Program-made: the position numbers and the translations under genes
Shown here: piece after piece, positions 8,731-20,250 of the stretch
How positions within the stretch are numbered: the first letter of the stretch is position 1
How the letters are laid out: every line of letters begins with the position of its first letter
Assembly: GCA_965112735.1 (NCBI GenBank)
Contig: OZ218958.1
Coordinates: 620,001 to 684,000 of the forward strand
Source of the DNA: Phaeosaccion multiseriatum
Taxonomy: Eukaryota; Ochrophyta, other classes
Reading direction: 5' to 3'
Length of the DNA: 64,000 nucleotides
The notes under the pieces: generated by a model
Database searches by the model: none
What the model was told of the DNA's origin: nothing
Seen by the model: only the letters and a program-made list of their open reading frames with translations

Positions 8731-11700
8731 TCACCTGAGCACGCCATTAGTGCCTGCGGCGTCTAGCGGCACGACAAGGGCAACGACGCTGAGGAAGCCC
8801 ATGAGTTGTACAAGAGCGAGGAGGGACGTGAAGAAGCGCCACGAGCCGGAGAGGCTGGACAGAAATAGGAGGGCGAAGAAGCTCGTCACTCTGAGGGGGG
8901 AGGGGGAGAAGAAGGTGATGGTTGATCAGACGAACGGAGGATGGACGGAGGGAGGCACGGAGAGAAGGCGTCAGTTGAAGTGTGTTCGGCTCTCTCCTCT
9001 GCTGGGATGGCAGTGGATGGCAGTGAATGCGGACCGGTCTCAGACATGGCTGAACAGAAGAAGATTCCTTCTCGTGCATCCTTGGACACACCTGTTCCCT
9101 CCCGCCCTCTCTCTTCCCCCCCCCCCGCTCCCTCCCTCCCTCCCTCCCTCCCTTCCTCCACTCACCCGAAAGCGGTATAAATGAGGCCGTAGTTGGTTCC
9201 CGCGTGCCTCTGGCCAAACAATGAAACCGTCGCCGTCGGATACACTGCGTAGTTGCCTCCGTGCGTGAAGGAGATGGCACACGTCACCGCAAGGAAATCG
9301 AGCCTCGCAGACAGTGCAAAGCTGTAGAACCAAAGCAAGCAGAACTCGATTGCACTCATGAGCAGCAGACACCACCCCCAGCCGATCTGGTCGCTTAGAT
9401 AGCCCCAGGCCAGGCGACCAGCGGCGCCAAAGAGGGCAGCGCAAGACCCGACCATGGCCAGAAACTGGTCGTCGTTGATGGATCCGGATAGAAGGCCGTC
9501 GGTGGCGCCGCTGCTGCTACTGCTACTGCTGCTGCTACCGCTGCTACCAAGGCCGTCGCTGGCGCTGCTGCGCGTACTACTGCAGGGCGTGGGGGGTGGG
9601 ATGGGATGGGATGGCAGTGGATGGGAGCTTACCGTAACGGAAAACAGAGGGAGTAACCGACTGTGCCCAAGGAGCCCCTCAAAATATAGTCCACACGACG
9701 TTCTCTGGCCCTCTCCACCTCTCTCCACCTCTCTCTCTCTCCTTTCCCCGTTTCGCTCTCTCTCTCGCTCTCCCCCCCCCCCCGTCTCTCTCTCTCTCTC
9801 TGTTTGTGCTTGTGCCTGCGCGTGTGTGTTTGGGAAAGTCCGGAGAGCGAAGCTGCTATAAGCTTCCCGCTCTTCTTACCTGCTGCCACCGCCGAAGAAA
9901 TCTATCCCATCTCCCTCCTGCTCCCCCGCGATGTTCTTGTAAGTTCCTTGATGGAACGAGAGAGGGGGGGAGGGAGGGAGGGAGGGAGGGAAGGAGGGAG
10001 GGAGACATGGAACATTGGCATGAGCACTAACACACTGATAGACTGAGAGGTGACGAGCACTGACACACACTGAAACTGAAACTGAACCTGAATCTACCCG
10101 CCGCCATTGACTGCCATCTCTTGATCAATCCATCAGTCCATCAACCTGCTGCCAGTGCCGCTTGCATGACTCACCAATGACGAAGAGCCCCGAGAGGCCC
10201 GTGAGACAGAAGGTCAGCGCCAAGTGCCAAGCCGTGTGAGACCGCACTAATGCCCCTGTGTGCAGTTGCCCCATAGCGCTGGGCATGGGCTCGAATACAG
10301 TCACCGGCAGGGGCGAAGGCCTCTGTCGCCTCCGGGTAGGCGCCGAGCGGAGAGAAGTTGACACTAATCCTGGCTCCGATCCTGATCCCGGCCTTGACCC
10401 TGACGCTGACCCTGACCCTGGCCCTGACCCTGACCCTGACCCTGACCCTGACCCTGACCCTGACCCTGACCCTGACCCTGACCCTGGGCGTAAGTCTGAG
10501 GCTGAGCTACGAGAGCCGCCTTGTCCCCGCGTTTGCAGTCCCTCCTCCGCTCCTTCTCCCTCTCCCCCCTCCTCTTCCTGCTCTTCCTCGTCTTCCTCCT
10601 CCGCCGCCGCCTCCTCCTCCTCCTCCTCCTCCTCCTCCTCCTCCTCCTCCTCCTCCTCCTCCTCCTCCTCCTCCTCCTCCTCCTCCTCCTCCTCTTCCTC
10701 CTCTTCTTCCTCCTCCCCCTCCTCCTCCCCCTCCTCCTCCTCCTCCTCCTCCTCCTCCTCCTCCTCCTCGCCCCACCTTCCAAAGCTCCCTCCTAACAAG
10801 GCGACTCCGCTGCCTCTGCTCCCTTCTGTGCCGCCCCTCGCAACCTTAATATCGTTGTAGTAGCGGTGATGCTGCCCAATGTACCTCTCCCGAGACGGCC
10901 CGTTGGTGCTTCCCATCTTCTGTGTCATCGTCTGTGATTCCATATGGCGATGGATGGGTGAAAGGGGGAAAGAGAGAGACAGAGAGAGAGATGGAGAGAG
11001 ATGGAGAGAGACAGAGACAGAGAGACAGAGACATGAGGCGAGAAGACAGCAGGAAGGAGAGGTTAGAGCGGCGTCAGAGATACAGAAGCGCAGCGTAAGT
11101 CTCTCTCTACCCCTCTCTGTCTCTCTCTCTCTCTGTCCTTCTTTGTCTCTCTCTGCCCCTGTCTCTCTCTCTCTCTTCTCCTTCTCTCTCTATACATCTC
11201 TCTCACCTCCGCAGAGCACCCCTTCGTCAGCTCAAGGCCACTCTGCCGTCCCATCCTCCTGCCCCCCCCTTTGGTGCTCCTCAAGTCGCTACTCTGTATG
11301 TCCAACTCAAGTGGCACAGCCAGGCCAACTGTGAGTTGGTTGGGCTGCAGCAGGTCCGCCGGAGGGGCGTGCAGCAGCAGCAGGCCAGCGGCAAACATGA
11401 GCCCATATAGAGCACCCAGCACTACGAACATGTCTGGGGAGGAGGATGGCAGGGGATGGCAGGGGATGACAGGGAGAGTGTTGAGGTGAGAGGATCCGGG
11501 AGGGGATGGCAATGGATCGAGGGGCGAAGGAACAGCCGCACACACATCTCCACACCCACGCGCGCACGCACATACACACCCTCCCTCATTCCCTCACCCC
11601 CTCACCATCTCACCTTCTAACTCCCTCACACCCGCTCATACACTCACTCCCTCACACACTCACACTCTCATCCCTTCACTCCCTCACCATCTCACCCTCT

Positions 11701-12809
11701 CACCCTCTCACCCTCTCACCCCCTCATCCCCTCATCCCCTCATCCCCTCACACACCCTCACCCTCACACGCTCACACCCATACCCTCCCCCCATCACCCC
11801 CTCACCCCCTCACCTGGCACCCTGCTCGCCACCGCTTCGCTGTAGTACCTCTCTCCGTCGTCCGCCCTTGCTGACTGCACATCTGGAGGCATATCGTCCG
11901 GGTTGACGTAGGCCGTGGCGAGGAAATCAAAGCAGAATGCACCCACCCCGAAGCCGCACACCGTGATGCCCGTCACCAGGCCCTGCGAAAGGGAGGAGCA
12001 GCACGCAGCGTGCACGAGAGGCGACACGAGCGAGTCGAGGGTGTCACGATTCCATCCATGTGGTCGAAAGGGGGAGAGAACCTCTGCGTATCTCTGCCTG
12101 CTTACCTTGCGGTCTGGTAGCCACGCGTAGGCGACCACGAGGGGGCATGTGTCTGGCCGTGCGGATGTATACATAGTATAAGTGAGGTTGGGAGGGAAAG
12201 GGGGAGATGGAAAGATGATTATGCGCCTGCTTTCCGCTTTCATGCTGCTGAGCGAATGAATAGAGAGGCAGACAGCAAAGCGCTGGCACAATCAAACAAG
12301 GCAAAGGAGAGGAAAGCAATCGTAAGAGGCTTACATGCAAAGCCGACGCCCATGCCCACGATGACACCATAGCAGAGCACCATACTCCACAGCGAGTCGG
12401 CAAAGTAGGACAGCAGGGTGCCGCCCACCACCAGCGCCCCGCCCAGCACGACGGTACGCATGGTTCCGATGGCCTCCTGCACCTTCCCTCCCAGGGGCAG
12501 CACACAGGCCTGGCCCGCCAAGGCCGCCGCGAAGACGGCAAGGGTGTCTGCGTAGGTTATTCCCGGAGAGAAGAGGCGCAGGTAGGAGGTGATATAGGAG
12601 GTCAGGTTGCCCCACATGTACAGCGCTCCCAGTGCACAGTGGATCAGGAAGCCTCCGAAGACAGTCTCCCATGCTTGGCGCTGCTGCTGCTGCTGCGCCC
12701 TGCGCCTTGAGCCTGGACCAAGTGATTCTGGGCGAAAGCAGTTCAGCGACGGAGCAAGAAGCTGCTGCTTTTCTACTGGCGGTCGAAGTGGCGGTCGTAA
12801 CGGTGCCAT
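8731..12809 (-). CDS. MFS transporter, oxalate/formate-antiporter type, with a very acidic central loop
   Basis: Eight exons close in frame: 12809-12335, 12152-12106, 11982-11814, 11433-11207, ~10931-10175, 9946-9880, 9579-9166 and 8890-8731, giving 771 residues. Twelve hydrophobic segments fit the major facilitator superfamily. Family marks are GFLIHCALGALYMWGNL in TM1, WLPDRKG after TM4, GRLAWGYLSDQIG (MFS motif A) and GGNYAVYPT...GTNYGLIYTAFG in the second half. These match plasma-membrane OFA/monocarboxylate-like carriers, which move small organic anions; the substrate cannot be read. Exon 5 encodes an unusual TM6-TM7 loop of about 200 residues with a long Gly-Ser repeat and a poly-Glu run. 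The exon 5 acceptor may instead be at 10919. The start is the first ATG (12809). The last codons read AGG TGA, which also looks like a donor site, so a further exon is possible but not needed. Confidence 0.82.
10590..10768. repeat. (TCC)n tract encoding poly-Glu in the MFS loop
   Basis: About 180 bp of nearly pure TCC on the plus strand. Read on the minus strand in the MFS frame it is GAG, giving a run of roughly 55-60 mostly Glu residues. It is adjacent to a (CCTGAC)n-like hexamer (10387-10485) encoding the Gly-Ser repeat. Confidence 0.85.
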
Positions 12810-12961
12810 AGCTTTCGCTGATGTGGACACTATGTGTCCTAATTGTTGAAGCCACCCTCTCCCACACTCAGCTCGACAAGCTCGACCGGAAGGTCCGACG
12901 GCGGCTGGGCCGGGAGATCGTAACGGACAGATCCAATCCAGTTTGCTGTACTTCGAAAAGG
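12810..12961. promoter_or_regulatory. Compact divergent promoter, MFS transporter / HU-EF-hand protein
   Basis: The 152 bp between the two opposed start codons must carry both 5' leaders and core promoters. No TATA box is evident. Shared regulation of the two genes is inference. Confidence 0.5.
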
Positions 12962-15900
12962 ATGGCTCCCAGGCAGGCCCACGAGGGGCAGCAGCCGCTC
13001 CACACCATCGAGCCTGATGTGTCTAGCACAGAGATCATGGAGAGGGTCGCTAAGCGCCTCGCTAAGGCCCGGAATGGACACCAGACGCTGAGCGTGGAGC
13101 AGGCAAGTCAACCATTTCCGGTCTACTCTCTGAATACCACTCTCTCCTCCTCCTTCCCCTTCATCTCTATGGAGGCCACAAGCCGGCCCATGCGTTCAAT
13201 CTACTCAGCAGCCTCTCTTCCCCATTTCATCTCATCTTTCCGCAGGTGATGCGTTGCTGGAGAGCCGTGTCCAAAACCATCGCCGATGCCCTCCTCATTC
13301 GGGGAAGAGGCACCCGCGTGGAGGGCCTGGTAAGTAAGAGGGAGAGGAGCAGAGAGGGAGAGAGAGAGAGGGGGGGGGGGGATAAAGAAGAGAAACGCTA
13401 TCGACCAGCATGAACAAAAGTGTCTTTCTACATCTCTTTCCTCTCGGGCTCTGTGCCTTTCTCATCATCATTATACTCAACGCATGTACAACCCCAACCC
13501 CCTGCTCAGCCGTCCCCCCCCCATATACCCCTTCCCCTCTGTAGGGAACCTTCACCGTGGATGGCAAAGGCGCACTGAGCTTCCAAACGTGCGGCACCCT
13601 TGCAACTCGACACCGGCTGATTGAATATGACCACCCTCCCGCCAACGCCGCCTTCGCCACCATCAATGAGAAGCTCTCCCTCACCAAAGTTGCTAAGGCT
13701 GCCAACGAGGATAGAGCCACCGTAGAAAAGGTGGGCGTATGTTTGTGTGCATGTGTGTGTGTGCGTATGTGTGAGAGAGGGAGAGAGAGACGCTGATGAT
13801 TTCCCCTCCCCCGCTTTCTCTATACCTACCCACACCCACACCACCCACTCCAAAGGTCGTGGCGTTGGTACTCCGAGAGGCCAACGACGCAATGCAGGAG
13901 GAGCACAAGCAGGGCGCGGGGGGGGGGAAGGGTCACCTGCACACCCACACCCACACCCACACACTTTCACACAACCATCACAAGAAGAGTGCTGCCCTGA
14001 TGCTGCACCCCCTTGGCGAGTTCGTTTGTGTGCCCCACAGAGCGGCCTCCATGCGCTTCCTGCCCAAGTTCAGGGCGGACTTTGCGCAGAGGAGGAAGGC
14101 GATGGCAGCAGACGCCATCCCCAAGGGGGGTGGAGGCGTGTTGGTGGGAGGGGCGGGCGGGGAGAACAAGCCGAAGAAGATAAGGCCTACGCCTCGCGCG
14201 GATGCCGTGAAGAGGTGAGTGTGCGATGGTCCCGTGGGGTGGGCGCGTCGAGGTGCTCAAGATCACCGTTCGCTGACGTAATGTTCACTCAGCCTCTTGT
14301 CAGGCTACTTCACGGGCAATGTCGCTGTGTTTGCCCTCCCTCCCTCACCCTCTCCTTCCCCTCCCCTGTATGCATCTAACCCCCCCCCCCCCTCTACTGT
14401 CCTTCGCCTGCCGGCCGTTCTTACTCTCTCCCGTCCTCCCCCCTCCCCATATGCCTCTACTCCACTTCTCTCTCTCCCTCTGTCTCTCCCTCCCTCCCCT
14501 CCCTCCCCTCACTCACTCACTCACTCACCCCCTGAGCAGACAAGTGGATCAGATGCGACGGACCGCCGGCCTGAAACACACCTCCTCAGAGGCAGCGCGG
14601 AGGGCAGAGGCTGAGAGGGGGAAGGAGTCGGAGCTAAGGAGGTATGATAGGCTGCCATCTCCAGGGAGAACCGCCACCAACAGCGACCTGGGCAGGTGGG
14701 TGGATTAGTGTGGGTTTGTTGGTGGCTTACACGTTGGTGGTACAACAGTTGGTGATACAGCAGCCGCGGCTCTGCGAGGGCCCACGTACCAGCAGCAGTC
14801 GGTGATGCTGTTGTAGCAGCAGCATTTGTTGACTTTGATCCTCACCCTCGCCCTCACCCTCAACCTCACCTCCACCCTGACCCTTGGGATGTAAAACGCA
14901 GCGATTACGAGTACCGCCAGTGTGCGGCGATGCCTCCGGGGAGGAAGGAGGGTTTCCGAACCCGGACTCGTGGACACGGGCATGTGTCCTCGGCAGCGAG
15001 CTACGCATCCAGCGAGGCTCCTCCTTCGAGTAGCGAGGGTGGCGATGCCCATGTGGCTATATCGCCAGCGGGCAGGGGGGATGGCAGTGGATGGGAAGGG
15101 TTCTTGACTCGGGGAGGAGGGGGAGGAGGAGGGGGAGGAGGAGGGGGAGGAGGAGGGGGAGGAGGAGGACGAGGAGAAGAGAGACGGGGGGGGGGCAGGA
15201 GGGAAGGACTATATGGGGGCATGGATGCGCGGGCAGTGGCATCCTCTGCGCTTGGGAGTGGGTCCAGGGGGGGACCCAATCACGGCCACGACGGCCACGA
15301 AAGGCAGCAGCGGTACCAGCAGCAGGATCAGGACTTCCACCACTATCACCACCATCACCGCTTCCAAGACGAACGCTCCCCCCAGCGCAAGCACCCGCTG
15401 CAGCAGCAGCAGCAGGCGCAACAGGAGACGTTGGTTTTCCAGCAGCAGGAGCAGCAGGAGCGGTTGGCTCTACAGCGCGGAAAGGCGCTGAAGACAGTGC
15501 AGCAGTTGAGAGCGCGCATCCTTCGCCGCGGAGGTGGAGACAGGGGGGGGGGGAGGGAGGAGGAGGAGGAGGAGGAGGAGGAGGAGGGGGAGGAGGAGGC
15601 GTTGCGGTCGGTGGCGAGGGTGCTGCAGGTGATGGATGAGGATGGCAGTGGACAGCTAAGCAGGGAGGAGCTGCATTGGGGGCTGAAGGACTACGGCATT
15701 ACGTTGGGCAGTAGGGAGCTCAGCGAGGTGAGGATATGAGGGGAAGAGGAGGAGGAGGAGGAGGAGGAGGAGGAGGAGGAGGAGGAGGAGGAGGAGGAGG
15801 AGGAGGAGGAGGAGGAGGAGGAGGAGGATAAAAGTTTTGTTCTTCCATTGTATTGCTTCCCCTCCCCTCCCTAACCCCTCCCCTCCCCTTCCGCGCCTCA

Positions 15901-18900
15901 CATGATGATTCCCCCCCCCCTCCCCTCCCCTCCCCACCCTTCAGCTGTTCAACTATTTTGATACAGATGGCTCGGGCAGCATCAGCTTTGACGAGCTCAT
16001 GCGAGGTTTGAGGGATGCGCGCTCCAGCAACAAGAGCATGACGAGAGATGGCAGCAGACGGAACAGGGGCACGCTGGGGGGTGGGGGGCAGCACAGGGGG
16101 AGGGGGGTGATGAAGGAGGAGGAGCACGGCCACAAGCACGGATACAGACATGAGGTAAGAGAGGCGAGAAGAGGAGAGAGGGGAGCTGAGGTGGGGTGGG
16201 GAGAAAGAGAGGAAGGAGGGAGTGGACGGTTGAATGGTCCACCATGCGGGCTGGGCTGGGGCTGGCGGCTGTGAGCGTGTTCAGTCTGAAGTCGAATCCC
16301 TCTCTGTATCCACCCCCCACCCACCCCCCACCCACCCCCCACCCTCCGTCCCGGTGTGGGCCGTCGGTCCTCGTTCCCTCTCCCTTCCCTCCTGATCTGA
16401 TCTCATCTGATGTAATCTCACCTAACCCCATCTTATATCTCATGTAGTGTGTTGTCTTTATCTTTGCTTACGTAAGCATTGTCCTATCTTTGCTTACGTG
16501 AGCACCTGACCCTCATCCCACTCCTGCCTGCAGAGGGCTCTGGGCTCCCCCGGTGTGAACGAGGTGGGCTTTCACAGCAGACGGGACAGGACGGGCAGAC
16601 AGGCTTGGGGGGCTGCCGATACCCAACAAGCAGCAGCAGCAGCAGCAGCAGCGAAGCAGACGAGGCGCAATGGACCAGATGAACGACGAGAAGGAGGAGG
16701 AGGGAGAGGAGGAGAAAAAGGGGGCGGGGCTCCTAGTCGAGGTGGACGAGGAGGAGGAGGAGGAGGAGGAGGAGGAGGAGGAGGAGGAGGAGGAGGAGGA
16801 GGAGGAGGAGGAGGAGGAGGAGGAGGAGGAGGAGGAGGAGGAGGAGGAGGAGGAGGAGGAGGAGGAGAAGGAGCGCTGATGACGGTGGCGGAGGGGGAGG
16901 AGTGGCAACTGCTTGAGGCCCTCCTGTACACACCGCCCGCCAACGTGGAGATGTTGGTCAGCAAGCTCCAAGTGTCACAGGTGGCGGAGGCTCCTCATAT
17001 GGCGACTGCTGCTTTTGTGCAACGCCTTGTGCAGCTGGTGAGGCACTCAGGGAGGGATGGATGGAGGGAGGGAGGGAGGGAGGGAGGGGAGGGGAGGGGC
17101 CATTTAGCGGGGCACCGTTGCAGCTGTTTCACCAACTGCTGCTGTTGCTCACTGAGAGGGCACAGCGAGTCGTCGCTCTCTCCACCGCCACTTTCGACCG
17201 TTATGTCCCGACATCCTCGCTAATCTCTGACTTCTTACATCCTCACCACGTTCCCCTTTCGCCTTTCCTTCACAACCACTCAGTCCCACCAGTTGGGGAT
17301 ACAGCAACAGCAGCAGCAACAGCAGCAAGGGTTGCAGCAGGCAACCGTGCCCAACTTGTCAGTACGTAAGCTGACCAAGAAGGCAGCCACGCAGCTGGCC
17401 TCGGTGTGCGATCCCCGGGGGCGCAGCAGCATCGATGTGACGTGGCTGCACAGAGAGCTCGCGGACCGTTTCGGAAAGTGCCGAAAGGGCGGTATGGGGG
17501 GGGCAGGCGGTGCGAGTAGCCTTGACAAAGTGAGTGAGTGACTTACTGAGTCCGCGAAGTGCAGTTGCTTAGGCTTTACATTCAACGGACACTGACATTC
17601 TGTCACTTACTCATGCGTCCCCCTCCTCCCTCCCTTCCTCAATTCTTCCTTCCCTTCCTCTCTTCCTCCCTTTCTCCCTCCCTCCCTCCCCCCCCCCCCC
17701 TCCCCCCTCTCCCCCCTCCCCCCCTCCCCCCCTCCCTCCCTTCCTTCCTCTCTTCCTCCCTCCCTCCCTCCGTCCGTCCGTCCGTCCCTCCCCCCCCGAC
17801 ATCACAGGTGAAGAACAAGATCCTCTCTCGGGGTGGAGGTGGCGGTTTGCGCGACCTGTCCAAAGTGCTTCGCCGACTTAGTATGTCAGGGAAGGACGAG
17901 ACCCACCACGGCAGTGGCCGAAGGGGTGGAGCGGTTCTACTGACCAAGACAACGCTCAAAGCCGGTCTGGAGGAGTGCGGTGTTCATCTCAACCTCAAGG
18001 AGCTCGATGACGTTTTCACCTCCCTCGACCGGTAAGTACTTGGTGGGAGAGGAGGAGGAGGAGGAGGAGGAGGAGGAGGAGGAGGAGGAGGAGGAGGAGG
18101 AGGAGCAGGAGGAGGAGCAGGAGGAGGAGCAGGAGGGGGAGGAGGAGGAGGAGGAGGAGGAGGAGGAGAGGAGGAGGAGGGGGAGGAGGAGGAGGAGGAG
18201 GAGGAGGAGGAGGAGGAGGAGGAGGAGGAGGAGGAGGAGGAGGAGGAGGAGGAGGAGGAGGAGGAGGAGGAGGAGGAGGAGGAGGAGGAGGAGGAGGAGG
18301 AGGAGGAGGAGGAGGAGGAGGAGGAGGAGGAGGTGGTGGTGGTGGTAAGGGGGGGGTGGGGGGGATAGCAACGGATGGAGGACAGTCATGCGGACAGAGA
18401 AGCCCCTTTACACCTCCCCGACCCCCCTTCTCACTCCTTAACTTCGCCTCCTCCTCCTATTACGTCTACTACTCCTTCTCTCCTACTCCTCCTCCTCACA
18501 GGGACCACAGCGGCACCATCGACTTTGAAGAGCTGCTGAACGGGCTCCGAGGCGGGATGGGCCCTCGCAGAGAGAGGCTTGTAGAGCAGGCCTACGTGGT
18601 GCTCGAGAGGAGCAGTGGCGGAGGGGGGGAGGTGAGTAGGCTTGGGGGTGGGGGGAGGGAGGAGGAGGCCCAACTATAAGGGGGTGGGGGATGGGGCGGG
18701 TGTGAGTCATGGTAAGAGAGGCGCCAGAATGGAGAGCTGAGCGGAAGGGAGGGTCCTCGGGTGCTACATTGTTGACGTCGATATCCTATATCGATTGTCC
18801 TGGCTGTCTATATCTCCCCCCTGCCCTCTCCTCACTGCTCTGCCCTGCCCTGCCCTTCCCTGTATCACCAACTGCCCTGCCCTGCCCTGCCCTGTATTAC

Positions 18901-20039
18901 CAACTGCCCTGGCCTGCATCACCAACTGACAGGTGACTCTGGAGGACGTAACACATGCCTACGACGCGTCTTGGCACCCCGCAGTCAAGGCCGGGCAGGT
19001 GCGGTGCTGCATGATGTTGTTTGCGACGGGTGGCAGCACCCAGTGTGCGCTCAGAACAGGCTGTAGTACTCAGTTTGCGCTCTGACTTGTCTCTACTCTC
19101 TTTATCTCTCTCTCTCCTTTCCCGTCCCCCTCCCTCGCTGACTTACTGCAGAAGTCGGAGCGGCATGTGTTGAGGAAGCTCCTCTCCGCGCTGGACAGGC
19201 TCACAGCGGGGGATGGTGTGGTGGCCTGGCCACACTTCCTCGAGTACTACAAGGTGCGTTGAGGAATTGGTTGTGTTGAAGACACGTCACCCACCCCTAT
19301 GGTTGGGCAGGAAAGACTTGAATTGTCCCTGTTGTGGGGAAACAAAGACCGTCTCTCACCTCCACATCTCATTCCCCTCTTTCCGATACGATGGCACCTG
19401 ACGGCCTTCCAGGACGTGAGCGCGTCCATAGAGGGGGACGAGGCCTTCGACAAGATGATGCGAGAGGCTTGGCATCTTCCCAGCAACAACAGCAGGACGA
19501 AGGATGGCAGCAGACGGGGCAGAGGTGCGCTGGGCGGTGGGGGGCAGCACAGGGCGGGGGGCAACGGCAACATTGACAACAAGCACAACAATGTGAGTTC
19601 AGAGTGCTTCCGCGGACGAGGTGTGCGAGGGGAAGGGTGGTTCGGAGAGGAGGCGACTCCTCGTGGCCACACACGCGGGGCGACTGCGAACATTGCTTAC
19701 TCCTCACGAGGAACGGAGACTGCAGAGAAGAGGGCTCGATCGATGGCACTCAACGGCGGGCGCTTCTTGCCTTCCTCCTACTTTGATGAGGAGGAGTCTT
19801 GTTCGAACCCTTCGCCTTCGAGGAGCGTCGCCAGCGGTGTGGTGAAGCACAATGCGCGAATGACGGCGGCGGAAAGGGTGCAGAAGGCCTTCCGCGGCCA
19901 CCGAGACCGCAAGTGGGCCCACCAGGTGAAACGCTTTGTGCAGGGGGAGAGAGCGCGCAGGGAGGAGGAGAGGCAGGAGAGGGACAAGGAGCGAGGCCGC
20001 CTGCAGAGGACCAAGCAGAAGGGCACCTATGGCTTCTGA
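12962..20039 (+). CDS. CCDC81-like HU domain / calcyphosin-like EF-hand / IQ protein
   Basis: Fourteen exons close in frame into 1286 residues: 12962-13102, 13246-13329, 13545-13730, 13856-14214, 14540-14695, 14902-15727, 15945-16154, 16534-17037, 17284-17529, 17808-18031, 18502-18631, 18933-18998, 19152-19253 and 19413-20039. Residues ~45-200 resemble the eukaryotic HU domain of CCDC81 (CWRAVSKTIADALLIRGRG, then GLGTFTVDGKG and HPLGEF), a family tied to centrosomes and cilia. EF-hand loops follow: DEDGSGQLSREE near 555, DTDGSGSISFDE near 590 and DRDHSGTIDFEE near 978. After the third, residues to ~1100 follow the calcyphosin layout (GLRGGM..RRERLVEQAY, then FLEYYKDVSASIEGD and FDKMMREAW). 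An IQ-like segment (RVQKAFRGHRDRK) lies near the end. Exon 8 encodes about 37 consecutive Gly. Intron 1 uses a GC donor (CAG/GCAAGT). A calcium-responsive flagellar role is likely but inferred. Exon 5 could end at 14641 instead. Confidence 0.85.
15740..15829. repeat. (GGA)n tract in intron 6 of the HU/EF-hand gene
   Basis: About 90 bp of pure GGA/GAG directly after the exon 6 donor, intronic on the splice model. It is one of three GGA arrays in this gene. Confidence 0.85.
16748..16867. repeat. (GAG)n tract inside exon 8, coding for poly-Gly
   Basis: 120 bp of uninterrupted GAG/GGA, translated as GGA (Gly) in the frame supported by the flanking exon sequence. The other frames would give poly-Glu or poly-Arg, so any non-triplet indel here would be destructive. 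Confidence 0.85.
18050..18333. repeat. (GGA)n tract in intron 10 of the HU/EF-hand gene
   Basis: About 284 bp of GGA with a few interruptions (GGAGCA near 18105-18130), starting within 20 bp of the exon 10 donor at 18032. It makes up most of the 470-bp intron. Confidence 0.9.
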
Positions 20040-20250
20040 AGGGACGAGTCAAGAAGAGGAGTAAAGCTCTCGTTGTCTTGTTTTGTCCTTCCTGCTTGAG
20101 GGAGTGAGTCAAGAAGAGAAGCAAGCCCTTGTCTTGTGGGGTGCCCTTCCTCCCTGAGGGAGTGAGTCAAGAAGGGAATCAAAGCCCTTGCTGTAGTGTT
20201 GTTATTGTAGCTGTGTTGCCTTCCTACTGAGGTAGTGAGTCAAGCAAAGC
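20040..20250 (+). repeat. Imperfect ~60-70-bp tandem repeats in the 3' flank
   Basis: The word GAGTCAAG recurs at about 20047, 20104, 20165 and 20237, each time preceded by a stop/GAGGGAGT context and followed by AAGCnCTTG and a T/G-rich run. These four degenerate copies start right after the stop codon and probably lie in the 3' UTR. Confidence 0.7.

Noticed and set aside
17980-18348. Poly-Glu/poly-Arg frame across the (GGA)n tract
   Set aside because: The tract is intronic on the splice model; exons 10 and 11 join perfectly (DRDHSGTIDFEE) when it is removed.
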